Shown one piece after another: positions 27,641-36,511 of a stretch of DNA of 64,000 nt; within the stretch, counting starts at the first letter, position 1, and each line of letters opens with the position of its first letter. Made by a program: the position numbers and the translations under genes. A model generated the notes under the pieces. That model was not told where the DNA came from. It worked only from the letters and a program-made list of their open reading frames with translations, and made no database searches. The DNA lies in the NCBI RefSeq assembly GCF_002104515.1, contig NZ_NBOE01000001.1, forward strand, positions 620,001 to 684,000, written 5' to 3'. The DNA comes from Colwellia polaris. Its GTDB lineage: Bacteria; Pseudomonadota; Gammaproteobacteria; Enterobacterales; Alteromonadaceae.

Positions 27641-28993
27641 ATGAATCTTTATTTTAATATATGCTCTTACAAAAAACCGACTGACGGTCGGTTTTTTGTA
27701 AGGATTCGTCGGAATGTTTTATTGGTGCTGATGCCATTCATACCAACAATTGCATTTGCCCAAGAAGTTCCTTTGCAAACGGTTGATTTGCGTTCAGCTA
27801 TTGCACAGACAATAGATATGCATCCTGAGCTAAAATCATTTGCCATTCAAGCCAAGATGTATTCTGGCTATGCTCAACAGGCAGGGGTTCAATCTAGACC
27901 ACAAATTGGTTTTACCATTGAAGATGCTTTAGGTACAGGTGAGCACAGCGGCTTTAAGAGTGCACAATCAACACTTTCTATTTCTTGGTTATTAGATGGT
28001 GGATTGGTACAGAGTAAAATAAAAGCAGCTAAACAATATGGCTCTACAGTCGCTTTAGAGCGTGAAGTTAAAGCTTTGGATTTAGCTGCACAAACGGCAC
28101 GTTACTTTATACAAGTTCTTGTCAATAATGAGCGATTGAAGTTAGCTCAATTTAGTCTTAAGCAAGCGAATAATTCATTTGAAGCAATAAGTAAACGCGT
28201 AAAAGCAGGGAAGTCCTCTTTAGTAGATAAATTAAAGTCTCAGGCTGAGGTAGCTAATCGTGAGTTGATAGTTGAGGATTTAACTCACGAAGTTGATGCA
28301 AGTAAGTACCAATTATTTGCACAATGGGGTGAGCAAATTAAAGGAGTAAATCAAAATAATAGGCATAAGAAAAGTATGATAGTGGGTTCATTATTATCTT
28401 TACCAAGTGTAACCAATTTTGATTCTTTATTTACGAAACTTAGACAAACACCTTCAGTGAATCTTTTTGCAACAAAACAACGAATTGCCCAGTCTGAGAT
28501 AGAGCTTGCACGCATTGAAAGCAAACCATTATGGCAATTTTCAGCAGGCTTACGTCGATATGAAACAACTGATGACTTCGGCTTAGTTGCTGGAATTTCA
28601 ATTCCTTTTGGTGATGGGAATCGAAATGAAGGAAAAATAAAAGCCTTGCGAGCCTCTCAAAGTCAACTAGAAACAGAGTCGTTAGCGTTAGTTCATAAAC
28701 TCAATACTCAGTTATATGTTCTTATCGAACAATTGAAGCATAGCCAACATGTCATTCATGCGGTATCTGACAATATTATTCCTGTTTTGGAGCAAGCTTT
28801 TAAAGAGGCAGAAAAAGCATATAACGTTGGTAAGTATAGCTATACCGAATGGATGAACACCCAGAAAGCCCTACTCAATGCTCAATCTGATTTGATAGCT
28901 GCTTATCAAAATGCACATTTAAACAATATTGAAATTGAACGTTTAACCGGAACGTCCATTTTAACCATTAATAAAGACAAGAAAGAGAAATAA
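27641..28993 (+). CDS. TolC-family outer membrane channel (CzcC-like)
   Basis: A 450-residue channel of the third RND system, paralogous to the protein at 993-2285. The ATG at 27641 has an AAGG site eight bases upstream, but a strong hairpin (27669-27699) lies within codons 10-20. The signal-peptide core (LLVLMPFIPTIAFA) begins only after the hairpin. Either the real start is a later GTG/ATG near 27724-27730, or the hairpin is a transcription attenuator inside the coding region. The adaptor gene begins two bases after the stop. Confidence 0.88.
   Translation: MNLYFNICSYKKPTDGRFFVRIRRNVLLVLMPFIPTIAFAQEVPLQTVDLRSAIAQTIDMHPELKSFAIQAKMYSGYAQQAGVQSRPQIGFTIEDALGTGEHSGFKSAQSTLSISWLLDGGLVQSKIKAAKQYGSTVALEREVKALDLAAQTARYFIQVLVNNERLKLAQFSLKQANNSFEAISKRVKAGKSSLVDKLKSQAEVANRELIVEDLTHEVDASKYQLFAQWGEQIKGVNQNNRHKKSMIVGSLLSLPSVTNFDSLFTKLRQTPSVNLFATKQRIAQSEIELARIESKPLWQFSAGLRRYETTDDFGLVAGISIPFGDGNRNEGKIKALRASQSQLETESLALVHKLNTQLYVLIEQLKHSQHVIHAVSDNIIPVLEQAFKEAEKAYNVGKYSYTEWMNTQKALLNAQSDLIAAYQNAHLNNIEIERLTGTSILTINKDKKEK
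27669..27699 (+). terminator. Terminator-like hairpin at the start of the channel gene
   Basis: A 13-base perfect stem (27669-27681 against 27687-27699) with a five-base TGACG loop, an A run in the left arm and a T run in the right. It has the form of a bidirectional terminator for the BlaI-M56 pair but sits inside the annotated start region of the next gene. Confidence 0.8.
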
Positions 28994-28995
28994 TC

Positions 28996-30231
28996 ATGAA
29001 ACCAACATTTCAAATATTAGCCTTAATAAGCACCGTCTGGCTTGTTAGCATAAGTGCAAGCTTCCCAAGCTTTGCGGTTTCAGAGCCGAAGGTAGAAGAA
29101 GCCGAACCTGAAAAAGGTCCCAACCGTGGACGAATGTTGCGTGATGGTGATTTTGCCATTGAACTCTCAATCTTTGAAACAGGCGTCCCTCCTGAATTTC
29201 GTGTATGGGCATCAACAGACGGAAAAGCAATTGATCCGTCAGAGGTTGACCTTAATGTAAAGTTGACTAGATTGGGTGATGGCATAGACGATATAAATTT
29301 TTACCAAGAAGGCGAATATCTTCGAGGTGACATGGTTATCTATGAACCGCACTCATTTATGGTTTCACTCACTGCAAAATATCAGGGTAAAACCTTCAAC
29401 TGGCAGTATGACAACTTTGAAGGTCGGACAAAAATTGCTGAAGATGTAGCAAAAGCAATGGAAATCTCGACTGAAATTGTTGGTCCATCAACATTTCATG
29501 AAACAGTTCAAGTCTATGGCAAGTTAGTTCTACCTGCTGATGCAACGAGTAATGTTTATGCTCGCTTTGACGGGTTAGTTAAAAAAGTTAATGTAAAGCT
29601 AGGAGAGTCAGTTAAGAAAGGTCAATTACTACTCACGGTTGAAAGTAATGAAAGTCTTCAGTCGTACAAAGTCTTTTCTGCTCAAAATGGAATTGTTAGT
29701 ACCGTTAACGTTACCTCAGGCGAACAATCTAAAGGCCGCTCCCTGCTACAAATTACCAATGATGAAACATTAATTGCCCAGTTAGCTGTTTTTCCAAAAG
29801 ACTTACCAACCGTGCGTCTTGGTGCAAAAACCACGATAACGATTAATGGTGTTGAAGAAAAGCAGGTGAGTACGGTTGAGAGCCGTATTCTAAAAGTCAG
29901 AGATGATCAGGCGAAGCTATTTCGTGTAGTCGTTAATAATGCTGATTCTGCGTTGTCAGAAGGAGCATTTGTTAGTGCCGCGATTGAAATTGGTTCATAC
30001 GATGTACCTATGGCAGTAAAGCGCAGTGGATTACAAAGCTTCCGCGATTTTACTGTTGTATATGCCAAAGTCGGAGATGAATATGAGGTAAGAATGCTTG
30101 AGTTAGGTCGAGCTGTAGGTGAAGAAATTGAAGTGCTAAGTGGTATTTCCTTAGGCACTGAATACGTGACTGAAAATAGTTACATCCTCAAAGCTGATGT
30201 TGAAAAGTCTGGCGCTTCACACGACCATTAA
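28996..30231 (+). CDS. RND efflux periplasmic adaptor (CzcB-like)
   Basis: A 411-residue adaptor with a signal peptide (about 1-28), an extra N-terminal beta domain (about 35-145, GPNRGRMLRDGDFAIELS...), then the lipoyl/barrel core with GESVKKGQLLLTVESNES near residue 205. The extra domain is common in CzcB-family adaptors and is missing from the otherwise similar adaptor at 26-922. It ends in Ser-His-Asp-His. It sits tightly between channel and pump genes (two and three bases). Confidence 0.92.
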   Translation: MKPTFQILALISTVWLVSISASFPSFAVSEPKVEEAEPEKGPNRGRMLRDGDFAIELSIFETGVPPEFRVWASTDGKAIDPSEVDLNVKLTRLGDGIDDINFYQEGEYLRGDMVIYEPHSFMVSLTAKYQGKTFNWQYDNFEGRTKIAEDVAKAMEISTEIVGPSTFHETVQVYGKLVLPADATSNVYARFDGLVKKVNVKLGESVKKGQLLLTVESNESLQSYKVFSAQNGIVSTVNVTSGEQSKGRSLLQITNDETLIAQLAVFPKDLPTVRLGAKTTITINGVEEKQVSTVESRILKVRDDQAKLFRVVVNNADSALSEGAFVSAAIEIGSYDVPMAVKRSGLQSFRDFTVVYAKVGDEYEVRMLELGRAVGEEIEVLSGISLGTEYVTENSYILKADVEKSGASHDH

Positions 30232-30234
30232 GGA

Positions 30235-33200
30235 TTGATTATGCTCGAATATTTACTTAGATTTTCTATCCGTAGAAACTCAATCATTATGCTAGCCGTG
30301 CTTGCGTTAGCAGGTTTGGGTATTTGGAATTTTACCAAGTTACCTATTGATGCTGTACCTGACATAACTAATGTGCAAGTCATGATCAATACGGAAGCTC
30401 CAGGCTATACGCCACTTGAAGTTGAGCAACGGGTTACTTATCCGTTGGAGACTGCGTTAGCTGGCATACCTAACTTAGTGAGTACAAGATCAGTCTCACG
30501 TTATGGGCTGTCACAAGTGACAGCAATCTTTAGCGATGACACGGATATTTATTTTGCAAGACAGCTTGTAAATGAACGATTAGTTTCAGCTAAATCTGAT
30601 TTGCCGACTGGTTTAGAGCCTGAACTTGGCCCAATTGCAACCGGGTTAGGTGAGATATTCATGTTTACTGTTGATGCTGAGCCTGAGGCACTTAATGATA
30701 AAGGTGAACGAATCACGGCTACGGACCTAAGAACTGTACATGACTGGATTATTCGCCCTCAGTTAATGCAAGTGCAAGGCGTAGTTGAAGTTAACCCTAT
30801 TGGTGGTTTTAAGCGTGAAATATTGATCGCTTTTGAGCCTAAAAAATTATTAGCTTTTGGTGTTACTCAACAAGATGTTATCCAAGCAATTGAAAATAAT
30901 AATGATAATAAAGGTGCTGGTTTTATAGAAAAAAATGGTGCTCAGTGGCTGCTTCGTATTCCAGGGCAAGCAAAAACGATAAGTGATCTATCTACAATCC
31001 CTGTTAAAACGACTGACGGTAGCGTGATCCGTATATCTGACGTTGCCAATGTAAAAGAAGGGAAAGAGTTAAGAACAGGTGCAGCGACACAAAACGGTAG
31101 AGAAGTGGTGATGAGCACGGTCTTTATGCTCATCGGGGAAAATAGCCAAAAAGTCGCTAAAGCAGTTGGGTTAAGACTTGAAGAAATAAAACGAAGTTTA
31201 CCGACAGGTATCACTGTTACTGCTGTTTATGATCGAACTAAGTTAGTTGAAAAAACCCTCGATACGGTAAAAACAAATCTGTTAGAAGGCGCATTGCTCG
31301 TTATTGTAGTGCTTTTCCTTCTACTCGGTAATATGCGAGCAGCATTACTTACGGCTGCTGTTATTCCTTTTGCCATGTTAATGACTATCACTGGCATGGT
31401 ACAAACAAGAGTGAGTGCAAACCTAATGAGTTTAGGAGCACTTGATTTTGGCTTGCTCGTTGATGGTGCAATTATTATCGTTGAGAATTGCATGAGACGA
31501 CTGAGTGCTGCCTCTTCAAATGGGCGTTCAATGGAGTTAAATGAACGTTTATCACTGGTATTTTATGCGACTAGGGAAGTTATTCGTCCAGCACTATTCG
31601 GTGTCTTCATAATTACAGCGGTGTATTTACCTATTTTTGCACTTACAGGTGTTGAAGGGAAAATGTTCCATCCTATGGCCATTACTGTCGTGATTGCTTT
31701 GTGTTGTGCAATGCTTCTATCTATCACTTTTGTACCTGCTGCAATCGCTATTTTATTTAAAGGCCCAGTGAAAGAAAAAGAAAATATTATCATGAAATCA
31801 TCACTTGCGGTGTATCGTCCTACGTTAACTTTTGCGCTTAAAATTCGTTGGTTTGTCGTGATGTTAGCTGTTGCACTTGTTGGTTATGCAGGATTTTCCG
31901 TAAATAAATTAGGGAGTGAGTTTGTACCTAACTTAGATGAAGGTGATATTGCTATGCATGCCTTACGTATTCCAGGTACATCACTAACACAAGCCGTTGC
32001 ACTTCAAAAAGTTTTAGAAGAAAAAATTACGCAGATGCCTGAAGTAGAACGTGTATTTGCAAAAATTGGTACAGCAGATGTTGCCACTGATGCTGTTCCT
32101 CCAAGTGTTGCTGATAATTTTATTATATTAAAACCACGTAGTGAATGGCCTGAACCTACAAAAGCTAAAGCCCAATTTGTAGAAGAGTTAGCAGCAGTAG
32201 TAGAACCCATTCCCGGTAACAGATATGAGTTCCTTCAACCAATACAAATGCGTTTTAATGAGCTACTTGCAGGTGTAAGAGCTGAACTTGCCATTAAAGT
32301 ATTTGGTGATGACTTTGAAACACTAACGGCATTAGGTAAAAGCATTAACACGGCCATTGCTAACGTTGAAGGAATTGCTGATGTTCAAGTTGAACAAACA
32401 ACAGGTTTGCCGATGCTTACGATCAATCCTAATCACGAGCAATTAGCAAAATATGGCGTTAGCATTAAAACCCTACAAGATCAGCTTGCTACGGCCTTAG
32501 GTGGAACAAGCGCTGGTAAATTTTATGAAGGTGATCGAAGAGCAGACATTGTTGTTCGTCTTCCTGAAAACCTTAGAAGTGATGTTGATTCGTTGGCTCA
32601 CTTACCCATACAAATACAAGCTGACCAGTATGTACCTTTGCAAGAAGTTGCTGAACTTGAATTAGTAGAAGGGGCAAACCAGGTTAATAGGGAAAATGGT
32701 AAACGTAGAGTTGTTGTTACCGCCAATGTTAGGGGAAGAGATTTAGGTTCTTTCGTTAAAGATATTCAAGCTTCAATAGAGAGTTCAGTTGAAGTGCCTT
32801 CAGGGTACTGGATTGAATATGGTGGCACTTATCAGAAGCTTCAATCTGCTTCTAAAAGGCTATCAATTGTCGTGCCTATTACACTGATCATGATCATTGG
32901 CTTATTATTCTTAGCACTTGGCTCTTTCAAAGATTCAATGATCATCTTTACGGGGGTTCCTTTAGCGTTGACTGGCGGTATTTTCGCTTTATTAATACGG
33001 GATATTCCCTTTTCAATTTCGGCAGCCGTTGGCTTTATCGCATTGTCAGGCATAGCAATATTAAATGGTTTAGTTATGGTGTCCTTTATCAGAGAACTTC
33101 GACGAGAAGGTGTTGCATTAGATACCGCCATTATTGATGGTGCGCTGACTAGACTTCGACCCGTATTAACTACAGCGCTGGTTGCATCGCTAGGCTTTGT

Positions 33201-33387
33201 ACCAATGGCGCTTAACACAGGAATTGGCTCAGAAGTGCAACGCCCACTTGCTACAGTGGTCATTGGTGGGATTATATCATCAACAATTTTAACGCTATTT
33301 GTGCTTCCTGCTTTATATCGTTTATTACATAGCCACAAAGAAATCTTTACTAAAACACCCCACACAAAGGAAACTGTTAATGTTTAA
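30235..33387 (+). CDS. czcA: CzcA-type heavy-metal RND pump
   Basis: A 1050-residue RND pump with the motif GALDFGLLVDGAIIIVEN in helix 4. DFG-x3-DGA-x3-VEN is the signature of divalent-metal pumps such as CzcA. The copper-binding methionines of CusA are absent. It likely exports Co, Zn, Cd or Ni from the periplasm through the channel at 27641. It uses an ATG at 30241 or the in-frame start six bases upstream; both are close to AAGGA. Its last bases overlap the start of the HupE-like gene. Confidence 0.94.
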   Translation: MIMLEYLLRFSIRRNSIIMLAVLALAGLGIWNFTKLPIDAVPDITNVQVMINTEAPGYTPLEVEQRVTYPLETALAGIPNLVSTRSVSRYGLSQVTAIFSDDTDIYFARQLVNERLVSAKSDLPTGLEPELGPIATGLGEIFMFTVDAEPEALNDKGERITATDLRTVHDWIIRPQLMQVQGVVEVNPIGGFKREILIAFEPKKLLAFGVTQQDVIQAIENNNDNKGAGFIEKNGAQWLLRIPGQAKTISDLSTIPVKTTDGSVIRISDVANVKEGKELRTGAATQNGREVVMSTVFMLIGENSQKVAKAVGLRLEEIKRSLPTGITVTAVYDRTKLVEKTLDTVKTNLLEGALLVIVVLFLLLGNMRAALLTAAVIPFAMLMTITGMVQTRVSANLMSLGALDFGLLVDGAIIIVENCMRRLSAASSNGRSMELNERLSLVFYATREVIRPALFGVFIITAVYLPIFALTGVEGKMFHPMAITVVIALCCAMLLSITFVPAAIAILFKGPVKEKENIIMKSSLAVYRPTLTFALKIRWFVVMLAVALVGYAGFSVNKLGSEFVPNLDEGDIAMHALRIPGTSLTQAVALQKVLEEKITQMPEVERVFAKIGTADVATDAVPPSVADNFIILKPRSEWPEPTKAKAQFVEELAAVVEPIPGNRYEFLQPIQMRFNELLAGVRAELAIKVFGDDFETLTALGKSINTAIANVEGIADVQVEQTTGLPMLTINPNHEQLAKYGVSIKTLQDQLATALGGTSAGKFYEGDRRADIVVRLPENLRSDVDSLAHLPIQIQADQYVPLQEVAELELVEGANQVNRENGKRRVVVTANVRGRDLGSFVKDIQASIESSVEVPSGYWIEYGGTYQKLQSASKRLSIVVPITLIMIIGLLFLALGSFKDSMIIFTGVPLALTGGIFALLIRDIPFSISAAVGFIALSGIAILNGLVMVSFIRELRREGVALDTAIIDGALTRLRPVLTTALVASLGFVPMALNTGIGSEVQRPLATVVIGGIISSTILTLFVLPALYRLLHSHKEIFTKTPHTKETVNV

Positions 33388-34078
33388 TTATTCCCAGCGA
33401 TACGGCTTAATCAGCCTTATCGCTCTAATTTCCATATTGTTGCCCGTGGGAGCATTTGCTCATGGCGTAGATGAAACAACGCGTGCTTTTTTACAAAGCA
33501 ATACTGGAGTGCAGATCATTCCATTTTTATATATAGGTGCAAAACATATGGTTACTGGGTATGACCACCTATTGTTCCTCGTCGGTGTGTTGTTCTTTTT
33601 ATATAAGAGTCGTGATGTCTTGCTCTATGTCAGTATGTTTACCTTAGGGCACAGCCTAACATTACTTTTTGGCGTTATTAATGACATTCAGGTAAATGCT
33701 TATTTAATCGATGCCATTATTGGACTTTCTGTTGTCTACAAAGGTTTTGATAACTTAGGCGGCTTTAAGAAAACAATAGGTTTTACGCCTAATCCCAAAA
33801 CTGCGGTACTGATTTTTGGCTTATTTCATGGTTTTGGTTTAGCTACTAAACTTCAAGAATTTCAATTACCGTCAGACGGATTAATTGCCAATTTAATTGC
33901 TTTTAATGTTGGTGTTGAATTGGGGCAGTTCAGTGCATTAGCATTTATTTTATTATTGATAAACTACTGGCGAAAGCACAATAGTTTTAATCGCTTTGCG
34001 ACCAATACCAACTGCTTATTGATGAGTGCTGGGTTTATGTTGATTGGCTTTCAATTAACAGGCTACTTTATCAGCTAA
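33380..34078 (+). CDS. HupE/UreJ-family membrane protein
   Basis: A 232-residue membrane protein with a signal-like start ending in FAHG and the HupE/UreJ motif GxxHxxxGYDHLLFL. HupE-type proteins are linked to nickel or cobalt entry, and this longer form often follows czcA genes. The start at 33380 overlaps the pump stop and has AAGG ten bases upstream; longer in-frame starts inside czcA are less likely. It could return metal to the cell or act as a periplasmic metal carrier. Confidence 0.85.
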   Translation: MFNYSQRYGLISLIALISILLPVGAFAHGVDETTRAFLQSNTGVQIIPFLYIGAKHMVTGYDHLLFLVGVLFFLYKSRDVLLYVSMFTLGHSLTLLFGVINDIQVNAYLIDAIIGLSVVYKGFDNLGGFKKTIGFTPNPKTAVLIFGLFHGFGLATKLQEFQLPSDGLIANLIAFNVGVELGQFSALAFILLLINYWRKHNSFNRFATNTNCLLMSAGFMLIGFQLTGYFIS

Positions 34079-34135
34079 ACGAAATTTTACAGTCAGTTAA
34101 TTAACGAAAATAAAGAATTAAGAGAAGAGAAAAAC

Positions 34136-34690
34136 ATGCAACAAACTAACACTCAAGCAGTAAATACGCAGGAAGTAACATTGACCAATAGTAAATTACT
34201 TAAATACACAATATTTAGTTTTGTTTTTGCTGTTATCACATTAATCACAGTGATATTGCCAGCAGAATATAATATTGACCCAACGGGCATGGGTAATAAG
34301 CTTGGTTTAACCGTATTTAATAATGCACAAGCAACGACTTCAACTGAGCCATCAACTACCACGAGTAAGGCTACCACTGAAACAATTGAGGTTGTTGTTC
34401 CTGCGGGAAGAGGCGTTGAATACAAATTTACGATGGAGCAATATCAAAAGTTGACTTATGAATGGATAACCGATGGCTCTGTTTTGTATTTCGATTTACA
34501 TGGTGAGCCAAAAGGGGACACCACTGGGTATTTTGAAAGTTATGCCATAGCAACATCAGATGAAATGAAGGGGAGCTTTACCGCACCATTTGAAGGCTCA
34601 CACGGTTGGTATTGGAAGAACACCTCAGATGCTCCTGTAAAGGTCCAATTAATAGTTAATGGTGAATATGTTGAGCATGGACTCAAATAA
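34136..34690 (+). CDS. Transmembrane anchor protein of RND operons
   Basis: A 184-residue protein with one N-terminal membrane helix (about 24-42), a Thr/Ser-rich linker and a C-terminal beta domain rich in Trp, Tyr and Gly (SHGWYWKN near residue 160). Proteins of this type are labelled transmembrane anchor and occur next to czcCBA and hupE genes. Its function is not established. The operon position suggests a helper for pump assembly or metal delivery. Confidence 0.8.
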   Translation: MQQTNTQAVNTQEVTLTNSKLLKYTIFSFVFAVITLITVILPAEYNIDPTGMGNKLGLTVFNNAQATTSTEPSTTTSKATTETIEVVVPAGRGVEYKFTMEQYQKLTYEWITDGSVLYFDLHGEPKGDTTGYFESYAIATSDEMKGSFTAPFEGSHGWYWKNTSDAPVKVQLIVNGEYVEHGLK

Positions 34691-34738
34691 TCATCTTTTA
34701 TTATCAGTGTTTATTTAGAAAGTTTAGTGGAGTCATAA

Positions 34739-35071
34739 ATGAAAAATTTAATCGTAATGCTATTTGTCGGTTTAATGTTAAATACAGGAATAGCATTTGC
34801 GCATGGTGATCACAAAATGATCAGTGCAAAAGACGCGATACAAGTAGCCATCAAAGTAACGCAGAAACTCACCTTTAAGGATTTGGGCTACAAGGTTGGT
34901 AAGTTAGATGAAAGTTGGAAGGCTCTAACTACGGAAGAATTTAAGCTATATGCAGCTCAGGATAATCGCTACAAAGTCAGTGCATTTAATAAAGACAACA
35001 ATAAAGTAATTTATTTCTTGATGACGATGAGTGGTGAATTGCTACAGGTTAACTCAGAAGCTAAGTTTTGA
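34739..35071 (+). CDS. Small periplasmic protein (DUF6488-like)
   Basis: A 110-residue secreted protein with a signal peptide (1-21) followed by AHGDHKMIS, a short metal-ligand stretch, and a compact domain with KLxESWKAL. I recall this family, DUF6488, from czc operons; the name is from memory. It ends the third RND operon. A periplasmic metal-binding role is inferred. Confidence 0.7.
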   Translation: MKNLIVMLFVGLMLNTGIAFAHGDHKMISAKDAIQVAIKVTQKLTFKDLGYKVGKLDESWKALTTEEFKLYAAQDNRYKVSAFNKDNNKVIYFLMTMSGELLQVNSEAKF

Positions 35072-35451
35072 ATTGTAATATTAAAAACATACATGAGCAC
35101 AGAGAAATTATTTTCAGAGATTATTATGTTTAGACGTTAAGCTTCAATTTATTGGATTGCTATAAACCTCAAAGTATATTTTAAGTCGCTGACTACACTT
35201 GGCAGGCATTGATGGTTATGAATTAGTTCACGTAATGAAAACTATCTGTAAACTTTTGAGAGGGAAATATTTTAGAAGCATCAAATATCTATGATAATCG
35301 TAGTCTTATGATCGGATATTAAAGACTTTAATAGAATTAATGTTTTCTTGTAAGTGGCTACCAAGTCATTCACTTTTTTAAAATTAATTTGTTGAAAAAT
35401 AGAGCTTGTTATGCGAGTATGTAATTAATTGAAATATTTTGTTGGTTAGCT
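35072..35451 (+). other. Gene-free stretch with a possible response-regulator scrap
   Basis: No intact gene is seen in these 380 bases. One short frame near 35200-35290 reads LAGIDGYELVHVMKT, which resembles the MPGxDGYEL segment of a response-regulator receiver domain. It lacks flanking support and stops after 30 codons. The rest is AT-rich without clear hairpins; it should hold the promoter for the copper section. Confidence 0.3.
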
Positions 35452-35838
35452 GTGAATTCTAATTTCTCTAAAACATTAATGGTACTGCTAGTCTGTTTGA
35501 CCTTTGTTGGTCAAGCGGTTGCGTCTACTGTTATGTCTTATCATATGATGAGTATGAAGGGAGATAGTGTGCAAGGACAAATGCAAAATATGTCAATGAT
35601 GGGCCATAGTGACCATTCAATGATGAGTCATTCTTCTGATGACTCAGATGAAGCAAAAGAGGACTGTTGTGTTAAAAGTTGTAGTTGTTTTACTGGAGGT
35701 TGCTCAAGTATCGCTACACTAATGAAAGACACAGATGACAGTCTATTTATTGATTTATCATCAAAAATATTATCATATTCAAACTTGGCTCAAAGTCAAT
35801 CATCATCATCTCTATATAGACCTCCAATACTAAGCTAA
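35452..35838 (+). CDS. Small secreted Met/His/Cys-rich leader protein with RPP tail
   Basis: A 128-residue protein starting with GTG. It has a signal peptide (about 1-24), a Met/His-rich segment (SYHMMSMKG, MGHSDHSMMSHS), a Cys cluster (CCxKSCSCFTGGC) and a C terminus of YRPPILS. The Met richness fits copper or silver and agrees with the cus/cop genes downstream. It is the third of four RPP-tailed proteins here. A hairpin conserved with the one after 52093 begins at its stop codon. Confidence 0.75.
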   Translation: MNSNFSKTLMVLLVCLTFVGQAVASTVMSYHMMSMKGDSVQGQMQNMSMMGHSDHSMMSHSSDDSDEAKEDCCVKSCSCFTGGCSSIATLMKDTDDSLFIDLSSKILSYSNLAQSQSSSSLYRPPILS

Positions 35839-35893
35839 ATACAGAATAATTGTGCCTAAAATTTGGCTCACTTATATGAAAATTATCTGTATT
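35838..35893 (+). terminator. Conserved hairpin after the leader gene
   Basis: AATACAGAATAATT (35838-35851) pairs with AATTATCTGTATT (35881-35893) with one bulged base. The loop contains GTGCC and GGCTCACTTA, which also appear in the hairpin at 52094-52134. It may attenuate transcription between the leader gene and the downstream operon. Confidence 0.5.
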
Positions 35894-35986
35894 AGGCTTT
35901 TTGATCTCTGCGTTTAAGTATTTTTAAGCAAAATCAAGAATAACCTAATCAATTCAAATATTAATTGATATCCCTTTGGGGGGGTT

Positions 35987-36511
35987 ATGTTTTCCAAAAA
36001 ATTCACGTTAAAGGCTGTTGCAGCCTTTACTTTAGTCATTGCTATTGCAAGTTGTTCAAAAGAAGAAGTTTCAGTGACTTCATCTAAAACACAAAATGCT
36101 AAACCTCATCCTATTCTTTTAGAGGTTTATAAGAGTCCTACATGTGGTTGCTGCAAAAAATGGGTTAGCCATATAAATGAGCAAGGGTTCGAATCAAAAG
36201 TTCATAATTATCAAAACTTTACAGCGGTTAAAGAAGAGAAAGGAATAGAGCCTCGATACCGTTCTTGTCATACCGCTATATCAAAAGATGGTTATGCATT
36301 TGAAGGGCATGTTCCTGCCAAATTTATTCATAAATTTTTAAAAGAAAAACACTCTGACGATGTTATTGGATTATCTGTTCCTGCAATGCCAGCGGGAACT
36401 CCCGGTATGGAAGTAGGTGATAAATTTCAACCTTATAAAGTGTTATTACTTAAGAAAGGGGGCGCTTATGAGGTCTATGCTAGCGTTCAATCTTATGAGG
36501 AGCAGTTTTAA
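35987..36511 (+). CDS. DUF411 metal-binding lipoprotein
   Basis: A 174-residue lipoprotein (lipobox ending at Cys23, IASC) with a DUF411 domain. The domain starts with CGCCKKW (Cys53, Cys55, Cys56) and has a conserved later Cys and His region (RSCHTA). DUF411 proteins occur with copper and silver resistance genes and are thought to bind metal in the periplasm. Its stop overlaps the next start by one base, so it is part of the cus operon. Confidence 0.85.
   Translation: MFSKKFTLKAVAAFTLVIAIASCSKEEVSVTSSKTQNAKPHPILLEVYKSPTCGCCKKWVSHINEQGFESKVHNYQNFTAVKEEKGIEPRYRSCHTAISKDGYAFEGHVPAKFIHKFLKEKHSDDVIGLSVPAMPAGTPGMEVGDKFQPYKVLLLKKGGAYEVYASVQSYEEQF

Noticed and set aside
32841-33365. 174-codon minus-strand frame inside czcA
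   Set aside because: It lies wholly within a well-conserved pump gene and has no recognisable domain or ribosome site.
33299-33379. Longer N terminus for the HupE-like protein
   Set aside because: It would lie inside czcA and add a non-signal sequence before a clear signal peptide starting at 33380.
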